From contig NZ_CP019952.1 in NCBI RefSeq assembly GCF_002021815.1, positions 2,015,001 to 2,079,000 on the forward strand: a stretch of DNA of 64,000 nucleotides, read 5' to 3'. A program made the position numbers and the translations under genes. Below, one piece after another: positions 42,548-51,219 of the stretch (the first letter of the stretch is position 1; each line of letters starts with the position of its first letter). The notes below the pieces were generated by a model. That model ran no database searches and was not told the DNA's origin. It was given only the letters and a program-made list of their open reading frames with translations. The stretch is from Pseudomonas parafulva. Its GTDB lineage: Bacteria > Pseudomonadota > Gammaproteobacteria > Pseudomonadales > Pseudomonadaceae.

Positions 42548-43312
42548 CTAACGGCCGCGCAGCAAGCCTGCCAGCACTACCGTCAACGCAACCGCCGTCC
42601 CCATGGCCAGCACGATGGTCGGAATGACCCCCAGCGCTTTCATCAGCCCCGACAACATCAGGTAGAACGCCAATACACCCACTGCGCCAATGGCATTGCC
42701 GCGCACCATGGCCGCCATGCCCGCGCGCCCATTCTGCACATGGGCAAACACCATCAATGGCCAGGCGATGACGGGGATCGGCGCGAGCATGCCGCTCGTC
42801 TGGGGTCCAAGCCAGGCGGCTAGGTGCGTGGTGATCATCAGCAACGCCGTTGCCGAGACCATGCGCAAGGGAATTTCCCAGTAACGATGCCGTACACGTG
42901 CCAGGGTTTCAGGCTTGGGCTCGCGCCCGCTGGCGATAATCAGCAGTACGATCAGCCCCAGCGCCACGCCTATCGACACGTACAAATGGCCCCAGTGCGT
43001 AAGCACATAGGCGACCAAGCCGTAGAAGACGATCGCCAGGCCCGCAGCAGCCCCGATGGCGAGGCTGCGTGTGGCATACAGGTAGAACGCGTAGGTAGCG
43101 AGCACGGCTGCCAGCCCCCCGAGTGCACCGGGCACGGCGTTGAGGGCAAAGTCCGTCCCTTGCTCCAGGCTCAGGAAGGTCATCACCAGCCCCGAGGTAA
43201 TGGGCATGCCCGCCAGCAATCCCCCTAACAGCCCGCCCCAGCGCCTGGAAGCGAGAGAAATGGCCCACATCAGCAAAGGGGTAATGGCAAGTTTCAGGTA
43301 GAACAAGGTCAT
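42548..43312 (-). CDS. Hypothetical multi-span membrane protein
   Basis: A 254-residue inner-membrane protein with about eight hydrophobic segments and Gly-rich helix packing (GGLLGGLLAGMPITSGLVM). A cytoplasmic loop carries ASGREPKPETLARVRHR. No recognised family or catalytic motif; a transporter-like role is possible. It is the last leftward gene in this block. Confidence 0.7.
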   Translation of the reverse strand: MTLFYLKLAITPLLMWAISLASRRWGGLLGGLLAGMPITSGLVMTFLSLEQGTDFALNAVPGALGGLAAVLATYAFYLYATRSLAIGAAAGLAIVFYGLVAYVLTHWGHLYVSIGVALGLIVLLIIASGREPKPETLARVRHRYWEIPLRMVSATALLMITTHLAAWLGPQTSGMLAPIPVIAWPLMVFAHVQNGRAGMAAMVRGNAIGAVGVLAFYLMLSGLMKALGVIPTIVLAMGTAVALTVVLAGLLRGR

Positions 43313-43384
43313 CGCGGCGCGTTCCGGCTCTCAAGACAGTGCCGACTTTACCCTGTTGAATGCCCGGGTGCTCGCCACTGATGC

Positions 43385-44155
43385 CTACCAGGGGATGTTG
43401 CGACCGTCCCAGCCCCAGAAGCTACCCGTAACGCTCGGTCCGAGACGCCCGATCAGTTCCACGATGCACTGCGCGGCAAACGTCGTCTCGAACAGTTTTC
43501 CCTCAGGCACATTGCCCTGGAACGGCCTTGATAGTTCTGTGTCCGTGGTACCCGGGTGCAGGGCCAGAACAGTCGCATTCGGGTTCAGGCGCTTGAGTTC
43601 GATACTGGCTGTGTGCAGCAACTGATTGAGCGCCGACTTGCTGGCCCGGTAGCTGTACCAACCCCCCAGACGGTTGTCGCTGATCGAACCCACACGCGCG
43701 GACAGTGCAGCGAAGGTTGCAGGTTGCTTGCGCAGCAGAGGCAGCAGGTGCTTGAGCAGCAGAATCGGGGCGAAGGCGTTGGTGGTGAAGCTGGCGTGCA
43801 AACTGGCAAGGTCCAACTGCGCCAGAGACTTTTCGGCCCTGGCGTTTTCCTGGTGCAGGATCCCCAAGGTACTGATGACAACGTGCAAGTGCGCACATCG
43901 CTCGCCGGCTTGCGCGGCCATGGCGGCCAGGCTGGCCTCCTCGCGCGCGTCGCAGTCCACTAGCAATATACGATTCGGATTAGCGTCGGCCAGCGCCCTC
44001 AATGCCGGATTCTGCGTGGCATGGCGCGATACAGCGATCAGCTGATCGACGTCTTCGCGCCTCGCCAGCGCGTTGCACAGCGCGAGCCCGATTCCACGGC
44101 TGGCCCCGCAGATCAGTACGCAGGCTTTATCGTCCAACCCTGATATGAGACTCAT
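43385..44155 (-). CDS. Short-chain dehydrogenase/reductase
   Basis: A 256-residue Rossmann-fold oxidoreductase. The cofactor loop is ICGASRGIGLALCNAL; catalytic Tyr and Lys are in YSYRASKSALNQLLHT with Ser in FAALSARVGSI; the LALHPGTTDTELSRPF stretch matches the C-factor/CsgA-like branch. It lies downstream of the 5'-nucleotidase with a 44 bp gap. Substrate unknown. Confidence 0.83.
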   Translation of the reverse strand: MSLISGLDDKACVLICGASRGIGLALCNALARREDVDQLIAVSRHATQNPALRALADANPNRILLVDCDAREEASLAAMAAQAGERCAHLHVVISTLGILHQENARAEKSLAQLDLASLHASFTTNAFAPILLLKHLLPLLRKQPATFAALSARVGSISDNRLGGWYSYRASKSALNQLLHTASIELKRLNPNATVLALHPGTTDTELSRPFQGNVPEGKLFETTFAAQCIVELIGRLGPSVTGSFWGWDGRNIPW

Positions 44156-44199
44156 GACAAGCACACTCTGGCCATCGTTTCGGTCATGGGTAGACCGCC

Positions 44200-45168
44200 T
44201 TAGTCATCCGAATTTCCATCGACATGAGGTTCAGCCGTCGGTATCCGGTTCGCCACCCCAAACGGCACGTGCACCATCGGCAAATCGCCCGCAGGCGAGT
44301 GCAGGTGGCTGCGCTGGTCATCAAAGAAGACGTGGGGCTTGAGAATCGACAAGACGCGCGGTTTCTCCATGCCACCCAGAAAGAAACACTCGTCGGGCGA
44401 TACGCCCCAATCTTTTAGGGTCGTCACCACCCGCTCATGGGAAGGTGCATTGCGCGCCGTCACGATGGCGATACGCAGGATGCGCTTGTAGTGGGGGTCA
44501 TCTTCGAGCTTGCGGTCTTCGAGGGTGCGAATCAGCGACAGTTTGCGGTACAGGTCGGCCAGGGGCCCAGGTGTGTGGGGAACGCGCTGGTGTGCCTGCT
44601 CGTGGGCCTGGAACTCATCCAGGCTGTTGCCACGCTTGTAGACGCTTTCGGCTTCGTCGTCGGCGATCACGCCATCGAAGTCGAACGCCACGCGCAGCTC
44701 GGTATCGATTTCGTCATCGTAGATGCGGGTCGGCAGAACACGGCCTGCGGGGTAATTGGCGTCGATGGCTTTCTGTACGTCCTCTTCGTTAGCGCTTAGA
44801 AACAGCGATGCGTTGAACGCTGGTATGTACTCGTATGGAGAGCGGCCGGACATGAACGCGGCGCGGGTGATGTCCAGGCCGTAGTGGTTGATCGAGCGAA
44901 ATACCCGCAGGCCTGTTTCCGGCGAATTACGCGATAGCAACACCACCTCGACGGGCAGCTGCTCCGGGAATGCCTGGTTGATACGCAAAAAACGACGGAT
45001 AAACGGAAACGCCACGCCTTTGGGGAAAGGCTCATCCAGATTCTGTTCCTGGTGCCGCCGGTACGCTTCGACGCCGTCTTGGGTGTAGATGTCGTCCGAG
45101 ACGGTCAGGTCGAACAGCGCACTGGAGGCAACGCCAATCACCAGTTTCTGTTCGATGGGGTAAGGCAT
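44200..45168 (-). CDS. 5'-nucleotidase (cytosolic type I-like)
   Basis: A 322-residue HAD-like protein of the 5'-nucleotidase (PF06189-type) family. The catalytic DxD motif is VAFDFDGVIADDEAE; further marks are LRVFRSINHYGLDITRAAFMSG and HVFFDDQRSHL. It should hydrolyse nucleoside monophosphates. GGGAG before the ATG at 45168 sets the start; an 11-codon extension upstream is open. It runs in the same direction as the DUF1543 gene before it. Confidence 0.85.
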   Translation of the reverse strand: MPYPIEQKLVIGVASSALFDLTVSDDIYTQDGVEAYRRHQEQNLDEPFPKGVAFPFIRRFLRINQAFPEQLPVEVVLLSRNSPETGLRVFRSINHYGLDITRAAFMSGRSPYEYIPAFNASLFLSANEEDVQKAIDANYPAGRVLPTRIYDDEIDTELRVAFDFDGVIADDEAESVYKRGNSLDEFQAHEQAHQRVPHTPGPLADLYRKLSLIRTLEDRKLEDDPHYKRILRIAIVTARNAPSHERVVTTLKDWGVSPDECFFLGGMEKPRVLSILKPHVFFDDQRSHLHSPAGDLPMVHVPFGVANRIPTAEPHVDGNSDD

Positions 45169-45203
45169 GGGAGACTCCCTAGGGCCCCGGCAGAGGCGCA
45201 AAG

Positions 45204-45695
45204 TCAGAGGGGAATATAATCGTTACGCGAAACGACAGGTTTGTGCGGCCCTTCGACCAGGTGCACGTACAACCCGTCTACGCAGTCGATCGCCAGGCAG
45301 TCGTCCACGCTCAGCACGGCATCGGTATGCGGCTTGAGCCAGCCGGTTTGCATGTGTTGCTTGCCCAATGCCTTGGCATCGGCCTTGTTGCGGGCGCTGA
45401 CCAGCACGTAGCGGTGCGCTTCGCCGAACACGCCGCGTTCGTAGCCGCCCAGGTTGATGAAGTACAGGCGCAGCGCACCACGTTTTGCCGGGTGGGGGTG
45501 CAACTCCACCCGCATGCCATCCACGCCGTCGACTTCCAGCCAGGCATCGATGTGCAGCCCCTGCTGGCTGCCGAACCATGCGTCGCGCAGCTGCGGGTAG
45601 GCCTGTTGCAAGCTGGGTGCCTGGGCGAACACCATGTCGTGGACCTCGATCTTGGCCCCTGGGTGGCGTCCCCCCAGCATGACGATATAAAGCAT
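45204..45695 (-). CDS. DUF1543 domain protein
   Basis: A 163-residue protein. LYIVMLGGRHPGAKIEVHDMVFA is the DUF1543 signature, and the second half repeats the same fold in shorter form (INLGGYERGVFGEAHRYVLV). No enzyme motif is known. It lies 35 bp upstream of the 5'-nucleotidase and may share its promoter. Confidence 0.8.
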   Translation of the reverse strand: MLYIVMLGGRHPGAKIEVHDMVFAQAPSLQQAYPQLRDAWFGSQQGLHIDAWLEVDGVDGMRVELHPHPAKRGALRLYFINLGGYERGVFGEAHRYVLVSARNKADAKALGKQHMQTGWLKPHTDAVLSVDDCLAIDCVDGLYVHLVEGPHKPVVSRNDYIPL

Positions 45696-45826
45696 GTGGT
45701 TTCCTTGATGAACCGGTCATCGCAGGGCGTCATTTTGCAGCATCCGCAGGCGGCTTCAAGCGCAGTGCTTGGCGCCTGAGCACAAGACGGCTAGTGTGGG
45801 CGAACCTTTGACTGCGAGATAGCAAG

Positions 45827-46288
45827 ATGCGCACTCCTTTTCTGTTCCTGGCGATGCTCTGTGCACCCCTGGTGCAAGCCGCCGAGCACTGGACCTTGAA
45901 TGACCAGTTCGACCAGGCATTCACGTTGGACGACAAGACCCGCGTGGTCATGGTTGCGCGCAGCATGGCCACTGCACGGTTGGTCAACAATGCGGTCGAG
46001 CACACGCCAGAGGGCTATCTTGAAGCGCGGGGCGTGGTCTTTGTCGCAGACATCGAGAAGATGCCCAGCATGGTGGCAGCGGTGATGGTACCTGCCATGC
46101 GCTCGGCCAATTACCGGATCTTGCTGGATCGGGACGGGGAGGTGGCCAAGGGCTACGGCGGGGACCGCGAATCGGTGCAATGGCTGGAGGTTCAGGACGG
46201 CAAAGTAATGGCCGAGCAGCGGTACAGTGATTTGCCCAGTTTGAGGCAGGCGTTGGTGAAGATGGCTGGGCGGGTGGCGGGAGGGTGA
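45827..46288 (+). CDS. Secreted thioredoxin-fold-like hypothetical protein
   Basis: A 153-residue protein with signal peptide MRTPFLFLAMLCAPLVQA. The mature part has an AhpC/YtfJ-like order of strands and helices (HWTLNDQFDQAFTLDDKTRVVMVARS; YRILLDRDGEVAKGYGG), but no CXXC, so it is not a redox thioredoxin. Periplasmic location is likely. Function unknown. Confidence 0.68.
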   Translation: MRTPFLFLAMLCAPLVQAAEHWTLNDQFDQAFTLDDKTRVVMVARSMATARLVNNAVEHTPEGYLEARGVVFVADIEKMPSMVAAVMVPAMRSANYRILLDRDGEVAKGYGGDRESVQWLEVQDGKVMAEQRYSDLPSLRQALVKMAGRVAGG

Positions 46289-46485
46289 TACACGGGCATG
46301 AGGGTTGATGCACGACGTACAAGCGTCTGGATTGGGAGCGAGGGCACCTTTCTTACCGCACCAGGGTATTATCGCATCACGCTGAGAGCTCAGCGATATG
46401 TTGCAACGGACCGCGAAGCAATCCAGCATTCAGGCTTCCCAGCTCAAGTGTGTGACACCGCTCACCCAGACCTCGCACGGCCATT

Positions 46486-46667
46486 GTAGGAGCGGCCTTG
46501 TGCCGCGATGGGCCGCGCAGCGGCCCCGACGATATGAGCTGCGGAGCTGAAATCCTGGGACTGCTGCGCAGCCTATCGCGGCCGGTCCCGCGCCCCGGCA
46601 ATATGTGCTGCGAAGCTGAAATGCTGGGGCCGCTGCGCGGCCCATCGCGGCACAAGGCCGCTCCCAC
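46486..46667 (+). repeat. Composite REPIN element, copy B
   Basis: Starts with GTAGGAGCGGCCTTGTGCCG and ends with the inverted form CGGCACAAGGCCGCTCCCAC. It contains three GCTG(C)GxAGCTGAAAT-type inner units, one more hairpin than copy A. Flanking sequence to the right up to about 46820 also matches copy A. Confidence 0.82.
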
Positions 46668-46756
46668 CCGGAAATCGGCTAGCCTCCATAAACGGCGCTA
46701 GGCCGTTACTTCTGCATGATCCAGGCCTGCGCTATCTCAGCCAATACAGGACCAAG

Positions 46757-46816
46757 GTAGATACCGTCTTGACCCTCAAATCGCACCTGCGAGGTGAGGA
46801 TCAAGACGGTATCTAC
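46757..46816 (+). repeat. Long perfect hairpin after REPIN copy B
   Basis: GTAGATACCGTCTTGA (46757-46772) pairs perfectly with TCAAGACGGTATCTAC (46801-46816). Inside, CACCT and AGGTG form a second stem. Copy A has only one arm-like remnant (TCAAGACTGTATTTACAC), so the hairpin was gained here or lost there. No gene lies on it. Confidence 0.75.
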
Positions 46817-46930
46817 ACCGGTAAAGCGTAGCCTTCGAGGGATGTGCCACGATTCATCACGCGGCATAGCTAGATGTTGATGCTTCCAATTAGAGAAAGG
46901 CTGAATTAAACAATAGCCTCCCAGGCTCCT

Positions 46931-47368
46931 TCAACCCGCCACCATGGCAAACCCCACCCCAAACCGATTCCACGCATTGATCGTCGCGATAGCCAGCGTC
47001 AGATTCACCACCTCGGCTGGCTCGAAGTGCTCCAGCAACGCCTCATACTCCCCCTGCGGGGCGCCACAATCGGCCAGCCGGGTCAGGGTCTCAACCCAGG
47101 CCAGCGCCGCTCGCTCACGCCCCGTGAAGTAGGTCGTCTCCCGCCACACACACAACGTCTGCAGGCGCGCCTCGCGCTCGCCGGCCTTGCGCGCGTCGTT
47201 GGCATGCAGATTGAGGCAGTACGCGCAGCCATTGATCTGCGAGGCGCGTAAGCGCACCAGTTCAAGCAGATCGTGCTCAAGGCCCGTGCGGGTCAGCGCC
47301 TGCTCCAGGGCTGCCATGGCCTTGTAGGCGTCAGGGGCTTGTTTCGACCAGTCGATGCGGTGTTGCAT
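46931..47368 (-). CDS. Carboxymuconolactone decarboxylase / AhpD-family protein
   Basis: A 145-residue all-helical protein. Cys48, Cys51 and His55 in NGCAYCLNLHANDARKAG form the AhpD-type redox site (CxxC-x3-H), and LVRLRASQINGC is the usual lead-in. This points to an alkylhydroperoxidase-like redox role and not to decarboxylation. Stands alone. Confidence 0.85.
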   Translation of the reverse strand: MQHRIDWSKQAPDAYKAMAALEQALTRTGLEHDLLELVRLRASQINGCAYCLNLHANDARKAGEREARLQTLCVWRETTYFTGRERAALAWVETLTRLADCGAPQGEYEALLEHFEPAEVVNLTLAIATINAWNRFGVGFAMVAG

Positions 47369-47561
47369 GGCGCTCTCCAGAAACGCTTTAGGGTGGCGTC
47401 ACGATACCCTCGGGCACCGATACGTCCGATAGCCAATCCGCTCATCTTCGGGGAGGCCAATCCTGCCATTCGCATCCCCACTGACAGGCATCCAATCTCT
47501 TCATTTCTGCCACTGCCACCGACTCAGGATAATGACCCGTCCCATCCAAGGAGATCGAGCC

Positions 47562-48020
47562 ATGCCAGAAGTCCGTTTCATGCGCGAGGCCCTCGAACTG
47601 GCACGCGCCAACATCGCAGCCGGAGGCCGGCCGTTCGGTGCCGTCCTGGTGTACCAAGGCCAGGTTGTGGCGCGCGGTGTCAATGAGATACACCGCTCAC
47701 AAGACCCGACCACCCATGCCGAGATGCAAGTCATCCGCCAGGCCAGCCAGGCGCTGGGGCGCGCCCGTCTTGACGGCGCCCAGGTGTATGCCAGCGGCCA
47801 CCCATGCCCCATGTGCCTGGCGGCCATGCACCTGTGCGGTATCAGCCAGGCCTGGTTCGCCTATGACAACGACGAAGGCCAGCCTTACGGGCTGTCCACC
47901 GCTGACTTGTACGCGCAGATGACGCGTGCGCCCCAGCAGCAGTCATTGCCGCTGCGCGCCTTCAAGCCCGACGACGAAAGCGGGCTGTACGCTCAGTGGC
48001 AACAGGCCAACGATCAATGA
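47562..48020 (+). CDS. Nucleoside deaminase (guanine deaminase-like)
   Basis: A 152-residue zinc deaminase. His52-Ala-Glu54 (THAEMQ) and Cys82/Cys85 (HPCPMCLAAM) are the zinc ligands and proton shuttle of the cytidine/deoxycytidylate deaminase fold; NDEGQPYGLS near the C-terminus fits guanine-deaminase-like members. AAGGAG precedes the ATG at 47562. Its stop overlaps the next transporter start by ATGA, suggesting a substrate link. Confidence 0.83.
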   Translation: MPEVRFMREALELARANIAAGGRPFGAVLVYQGQVVARGVNEIHRSQDPTTHAEMQVIRQASQALGRARLDGAQVYASGHPCPMCLAAMHLCGISQAWFAYDNDEGQPYGLSTADLYAQMTRAPQQQSLPLRAFKPDDESGLYAQWQQANDQ

Positions 48021-49213
48021 CAGTAGCTTGGAGAGCGATGCTGGTCGTGCTGCTGGCCTTGAACCTGCGCCCCATCCTGACCAGCATCGGCCCTTTGCTC
48101 GAGCCAATGCGCATCAGTACCGGCCTGGGTTATCAGCAAGCGGCATTGCTGACGGCGCTGCCGGTGTTGTGCATGGGAGCGGTTCCGTTACTGCACCCTT
48201 GGTCACGCCGATGGCTGAGCGAACATGCCGGCATGCTCGGTGGTTTGGCGGCCATCGCGCTGGCGTGCTTGTGGCGGTTGCAACTTCAAAGTGCCTGGGC
48301 ACTGGTTGCCAGCGCCGTGCTTGCAGGCTTGGGCGTGGCGGTGGTGCAGGGCATGATGCCAGGGCTGGTCAATCGCTGGTTTCCGGGGCGCCTTGCTGGC
48401 GCAATGGGCCTGTACTCGGCTGCCTTGATGAGCGGCGGCGGGTTGGCTGCTGTGCTGGGCCCGCACCTGGCTGAGTATTCCGGGCAATGGCAACTGGGCC
48501 TGGGGGCCTGGGCCGCACCGGCGATGCTTGCCATGCTGGCATGGCTCATCCTGCGGCCACGCAACATACAGTCCCCAGTGTTCAAAGGAAACGGCGGGCA
48601 CTGGTTTGGCCACCGACGGGCCTGGTTGCTGGCCGTGTACTTCGGTTTGATCAATGGCGGCTACACCAGCATGGTCGCCTGGCTGCCAGCGTTTTATCTG
48701 GAGCAGGGTGGCAGCGCACAGGGAGGCGCCGACCTGGTGGGGTTGATGACCCTATTCCAGGTACTGGGCGCATTGGGCCTGCCGCTGCTGCTCAGGCGCT
48801 GGGTGGATCGGCGCCCAGGCCTTGCGCTGGCGCTGTCGATTCAACTGGTGGGGTTCATGGGGTTACTGATGGTACCCACCGCCGTACCAGGGCTTTGGGT
48901 AGCGTTGATCGGGTTCGGGCTGGGCGCCTGTTTCAGCCAAAGCCTGACCCTGACCCTCGAACATCTTCCTACGCCAGCCGAAGCCGGCGGCCTGGCGGGT
49001 TTCGTCCAGGGTATCGGCTTCATCATCACCGGCTGTGTGCCGTACATCGTCGGGTGGCTGCGTGCGCTCGACGGTGATTTTCAAAGCGCGTGGACCGTGC
49101 TCACGGCCAGCGTGTTGACGATGCTGCTGGTGACGATAGCCTTCAGCCCGCAGAGCTACGCGAAGGCCTTAGCTCGACCCGTCCCGGTCGATAACGTCGA
49201 TGCCCTCAGCTGA
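48017..49213 (+). CDS. CynX/NimT-family MFS transporter
   Basis: A 398-residue inner-membrane protein with 12 predicted helices. LALNLRPILTSIGPLLEPMR is the CynX/NimT signature, and GLINGGYTSMVAWLPAFYLEQG a further mark. Members move cyanate, nitroimidazoles or other small nitrogen compounds. Translational coupling to the deaminase (ATGA) suggests a purine-like or amine substrate; inferred. It converges with the MocR-type regulator, overlapping by 8 bp. Confidence 0.82.
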   Translation: MTVAWRAMLVVLLALNLRPILTSIGPLLEPMRISTGLGYQQAALLTALPVLCMGAVPLLHPWSRRWLSEHAGMLGGLAAIALACLWRLQLQSAWALVASAVLAGLGVAVVQGMMPGLVNRWFPGRLAGAMGLYSAALMSGGGLAAVLGPHLAEYSGQWQLGLGAWAAPAMLAMLAWLILRPRNIQSPVFKGNGGHWFGHRRAWLLAVYFGLINGGYTSMVAWLPAFYLEQGGSAQGGADLVGLMTLFQVLGALGLPLLLRRWVDRRPGLALALSIQLVGFMGLLMVPTAVPGLWVALIGFGLGACFSQSLTLTLEHLPTPAEAGGLAGFVQGIGFIITGCVPYIVGWLRALDGDFQSAWTVLTASVLTMLLVTIAFSPQSYAKALARPVPVDNVDALS

Positions 49214-50639
49214 TCCGCCGCAGCGTATCGCGCAGTCGGTCGAGTGCTGGGTCGATGTCGAGCATTTCAATGGCACCAAAGCCCATCAACAGCCCCGGAC
49301 GCACTGGCGTTTCATTGAAGAACGGGGCGAGCGAGTAAATGCCCAGGTCGACCTTGCGTGCCTGTTCGACCAGGTGCTCCACGTCGAACCCCGTTTGCGC
49401 CAAGGCACTTAGATGAAACCCCGCCTCGGCGGGAATGGCCCTGAGCCAAGGGGCAAGGTCGTCGTCCAGACGCTGCAACATACGATCGCGACGCGCGCTA
49501 TATACCTCATGGCAACGGCGGATGTGCCGGTTCAGATGCCCCTGTTCCACGAAGCGGGCCAGGGCCCACTGCAGCAGGGTCGGGCTGTGCCAGTCGCTCA
49601 ATTGCTTGGTTACGCAACTGGCCTTGAGCACGGCTTCTGGCAAAACGGCATAACCCAGGCGCAACTCCGGGAGCAGGGTCTTGGAGAACGTGCCGACGTA
49701 AGCCACAAGGCCCTGGGTGTCCAGGCGTTGCAGCGCATCGGCCCTAGGCCCCAGATAGCGGAATTCGCAGTCGTAGTCGTCCTCGATGATCAGCGCACCC
49801 AACGCGGCTGCCCGGGCCAACAGCGCTCGCCGGCGTGTCTCGCCCATCGGCATGCCCAATGGGAACTGGTGCGAAGGCATGACATAGATCAGCCGCGTGC
49901 CCTCGGCAATCTGGTCAACGCACAAACCTTCCTCATCCACTGGCACCCCCTGCAGCTGGGCGCCCAAGGCCAGGAACAACTGCCGTGCCGGCGGATACCC
50001 CGGGTCCTCCATGGCGACCTTGCAGCCAGGCTCCACCAGCACCCTGGCGATCAGGTCCAGGGCCTGCTGGGCGCCGTTGCACACCAGGATATCGTCAGCC
50101 GTGCAGTGCACGCCCCGGGCGTAGGCGATGTGGTGGGCGATGACCTCGCGCAGTTCCGCAAGGCCCTGGGCTGGGAAATGCCGCTGTGGATGATGCTGGC
50201 TTCGCCGCACGGCGTAGTTCAGGCAGCTGCGCCACAGGTCGAACGGGAATAGCGCCTTGCTCGCCACACCGCCGATGAAGTCATAACGCACCCCCGATAG
50301 CGCGTGACGTTGGCCCGGTACGGTGGCGCGGGATTGCCAGCGCCTGAGCGACGCATCGCCGGCAAGGGTCAAGGCGCTTGGCGGCGCGCTGCGCTTGGGT
50401 GCAAGCGCATTGATGAACGTACCCCGGCCGACTACCGCGCTCAGCAGGTTGTCCTGGGTAAGGCGTGCATAGGCGTCCGCGACGGTCTTGCGCGACACTC
50501 CCAATTGCTCGGCCAGCAAGCGGCTGGGCGGCAACTGGCTGCCAGCCGCCAGGTGACCGCATTCGATGCCTGCGCGCAACTGCGCGTAGAGCTGGGCAGC
50601 CAAGCCTTTGCGGCCCTCCAGGCGAATATGCAGTTCCAT
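49206..50639 (-). CDS. MocR/PdxR-type GntR-aminotransferase regulator
   Basis: A 477-residue fusion: an N-terminal GntR winged helix (LAAQLYAQLRAGIECGHLAAGSQLPPSRLLAEQLGVSRKTVADAYARL) and a C-terminal type I aminotransferase domain with the PLP lysine Lys320 in GTFSKTLLPELRLGY. Typical PdxR-like proteins sense PLP and control PLP, GABA or taurine genes. The target is not evident; the deaminase/transporter pair converges with it. The ATG at 50639 is taken over one four codons upstream. Confidence 0.86.
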   Translation of the reverse strand: MELHIRLEGRKGLAAQLYAQLRAGIECGHLAAGSQLPPSRLLAEQLGVSRKTVADAYARLTQDNLLSAVVGRGTFINALAPKRSAPPSALTLAGDASLRRWQSRATVPGQRHALSGVRYDFIGGVASKALFPFDLWRSCLNYAVRRSQHHPQRHFPAQGLAELREVIAHHIAYARGVHCTADDILVCNGAQQALDLIARVLVEPGCKVAMEDPGYPPARQLFLALGAQLQGVPVDEEGLCVDQIAEGTRLIYVMPSHQFPLGMPMGETRRRALLARAAALGALIIEDDYDCEFRYLGPRADALQRLDTQGLVAYVGTFSKTLLPELRLGYAVLPEAVLKASCVTKQLSDWHSPTLLQWALARFVEQGHLNRHIRRCHEVYSARRDRMLQRLDDDLAPWLRAIPAEAGFHLSALAQTGFDVEHLVEQARKVDLGIYSLAPFFNETPVRPGLLMGFGAIEMLDIDPALDRLRDTLRRIS

Positions 50640-50719
50640 GGAGCATTCCAAAGCAAGAGAGCGCTCAGGATAGCGGATTGCGTACGGCGGGGTGCCTGCT
50701 CACGCCGCAGCAAGACTGC

Positions 50720-51058
50720 TTAGGCCCTGGCCATGCTCACCGTGATGTAGCCTTTGCCCGAGAGAATGATGCGGATGCGGGTTTCGTCGGCAGGGGCGCT
50801 ACGGCAGCGCTTGATCTGAACCCCTTCCACGACGGCGGCCTTCATGTGATGGGTGATGGCCCGGCCCCGAGCATCGAAAAACGCTTCGCTGGCGAGCAGT
50901 TCGATTCGCTCGATCAGTTGCCTGGATGGCTCGTCGGTGACGCAGAAAAACATGACGCCAGAGAGATGGGGGTCCTGGTCTGGGTTGGCCAGGTCATGGG
51001 TGAGCAGTTCGCGCAGGTGGCTGCGCAGTTCGGCAAGAAGGTGCGGGTTGGCGAGCAT
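50720..51058 (-). CDS. Hypothetical protein downstream of glcF
   Basis: A 112-residue soluble protein with helices at the start (LLAELRSHLRELLTHDL) and a C-terminal mixed strand region (ETRIRIILSGKGYITVSMARA). No known family. It lies 161 bp after glcF, where some Pseudomonas carry glcG, but it does not look like GlcG. Confidence 0.62.
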   Translation of the reverse strand: MLANPHLLAELRSHLRELLTHDLANPDQDPHLSGVMFFCVTDEPSRQLIERIELLASEAFFDARGRAITHHMKAAVVEGVQIKRCRSAPADETRIRIILSGKGYITVSMARA

Positions 51059-51219
51059 GCGCAGCGTCCTGTGTGGGGGCGACTGCGTCGATCATGTTTT
51101 CTGCTCTGCCATGCGACAAGTAGGACGGTTCCTAGGTTGGCTGGTGAAAAATCCCAATAAAGTAAAGGGGCGACGATGAAGCTTATCAAGGACGAAATGC
51201 ACAAGGCGGCAGGGGACGC

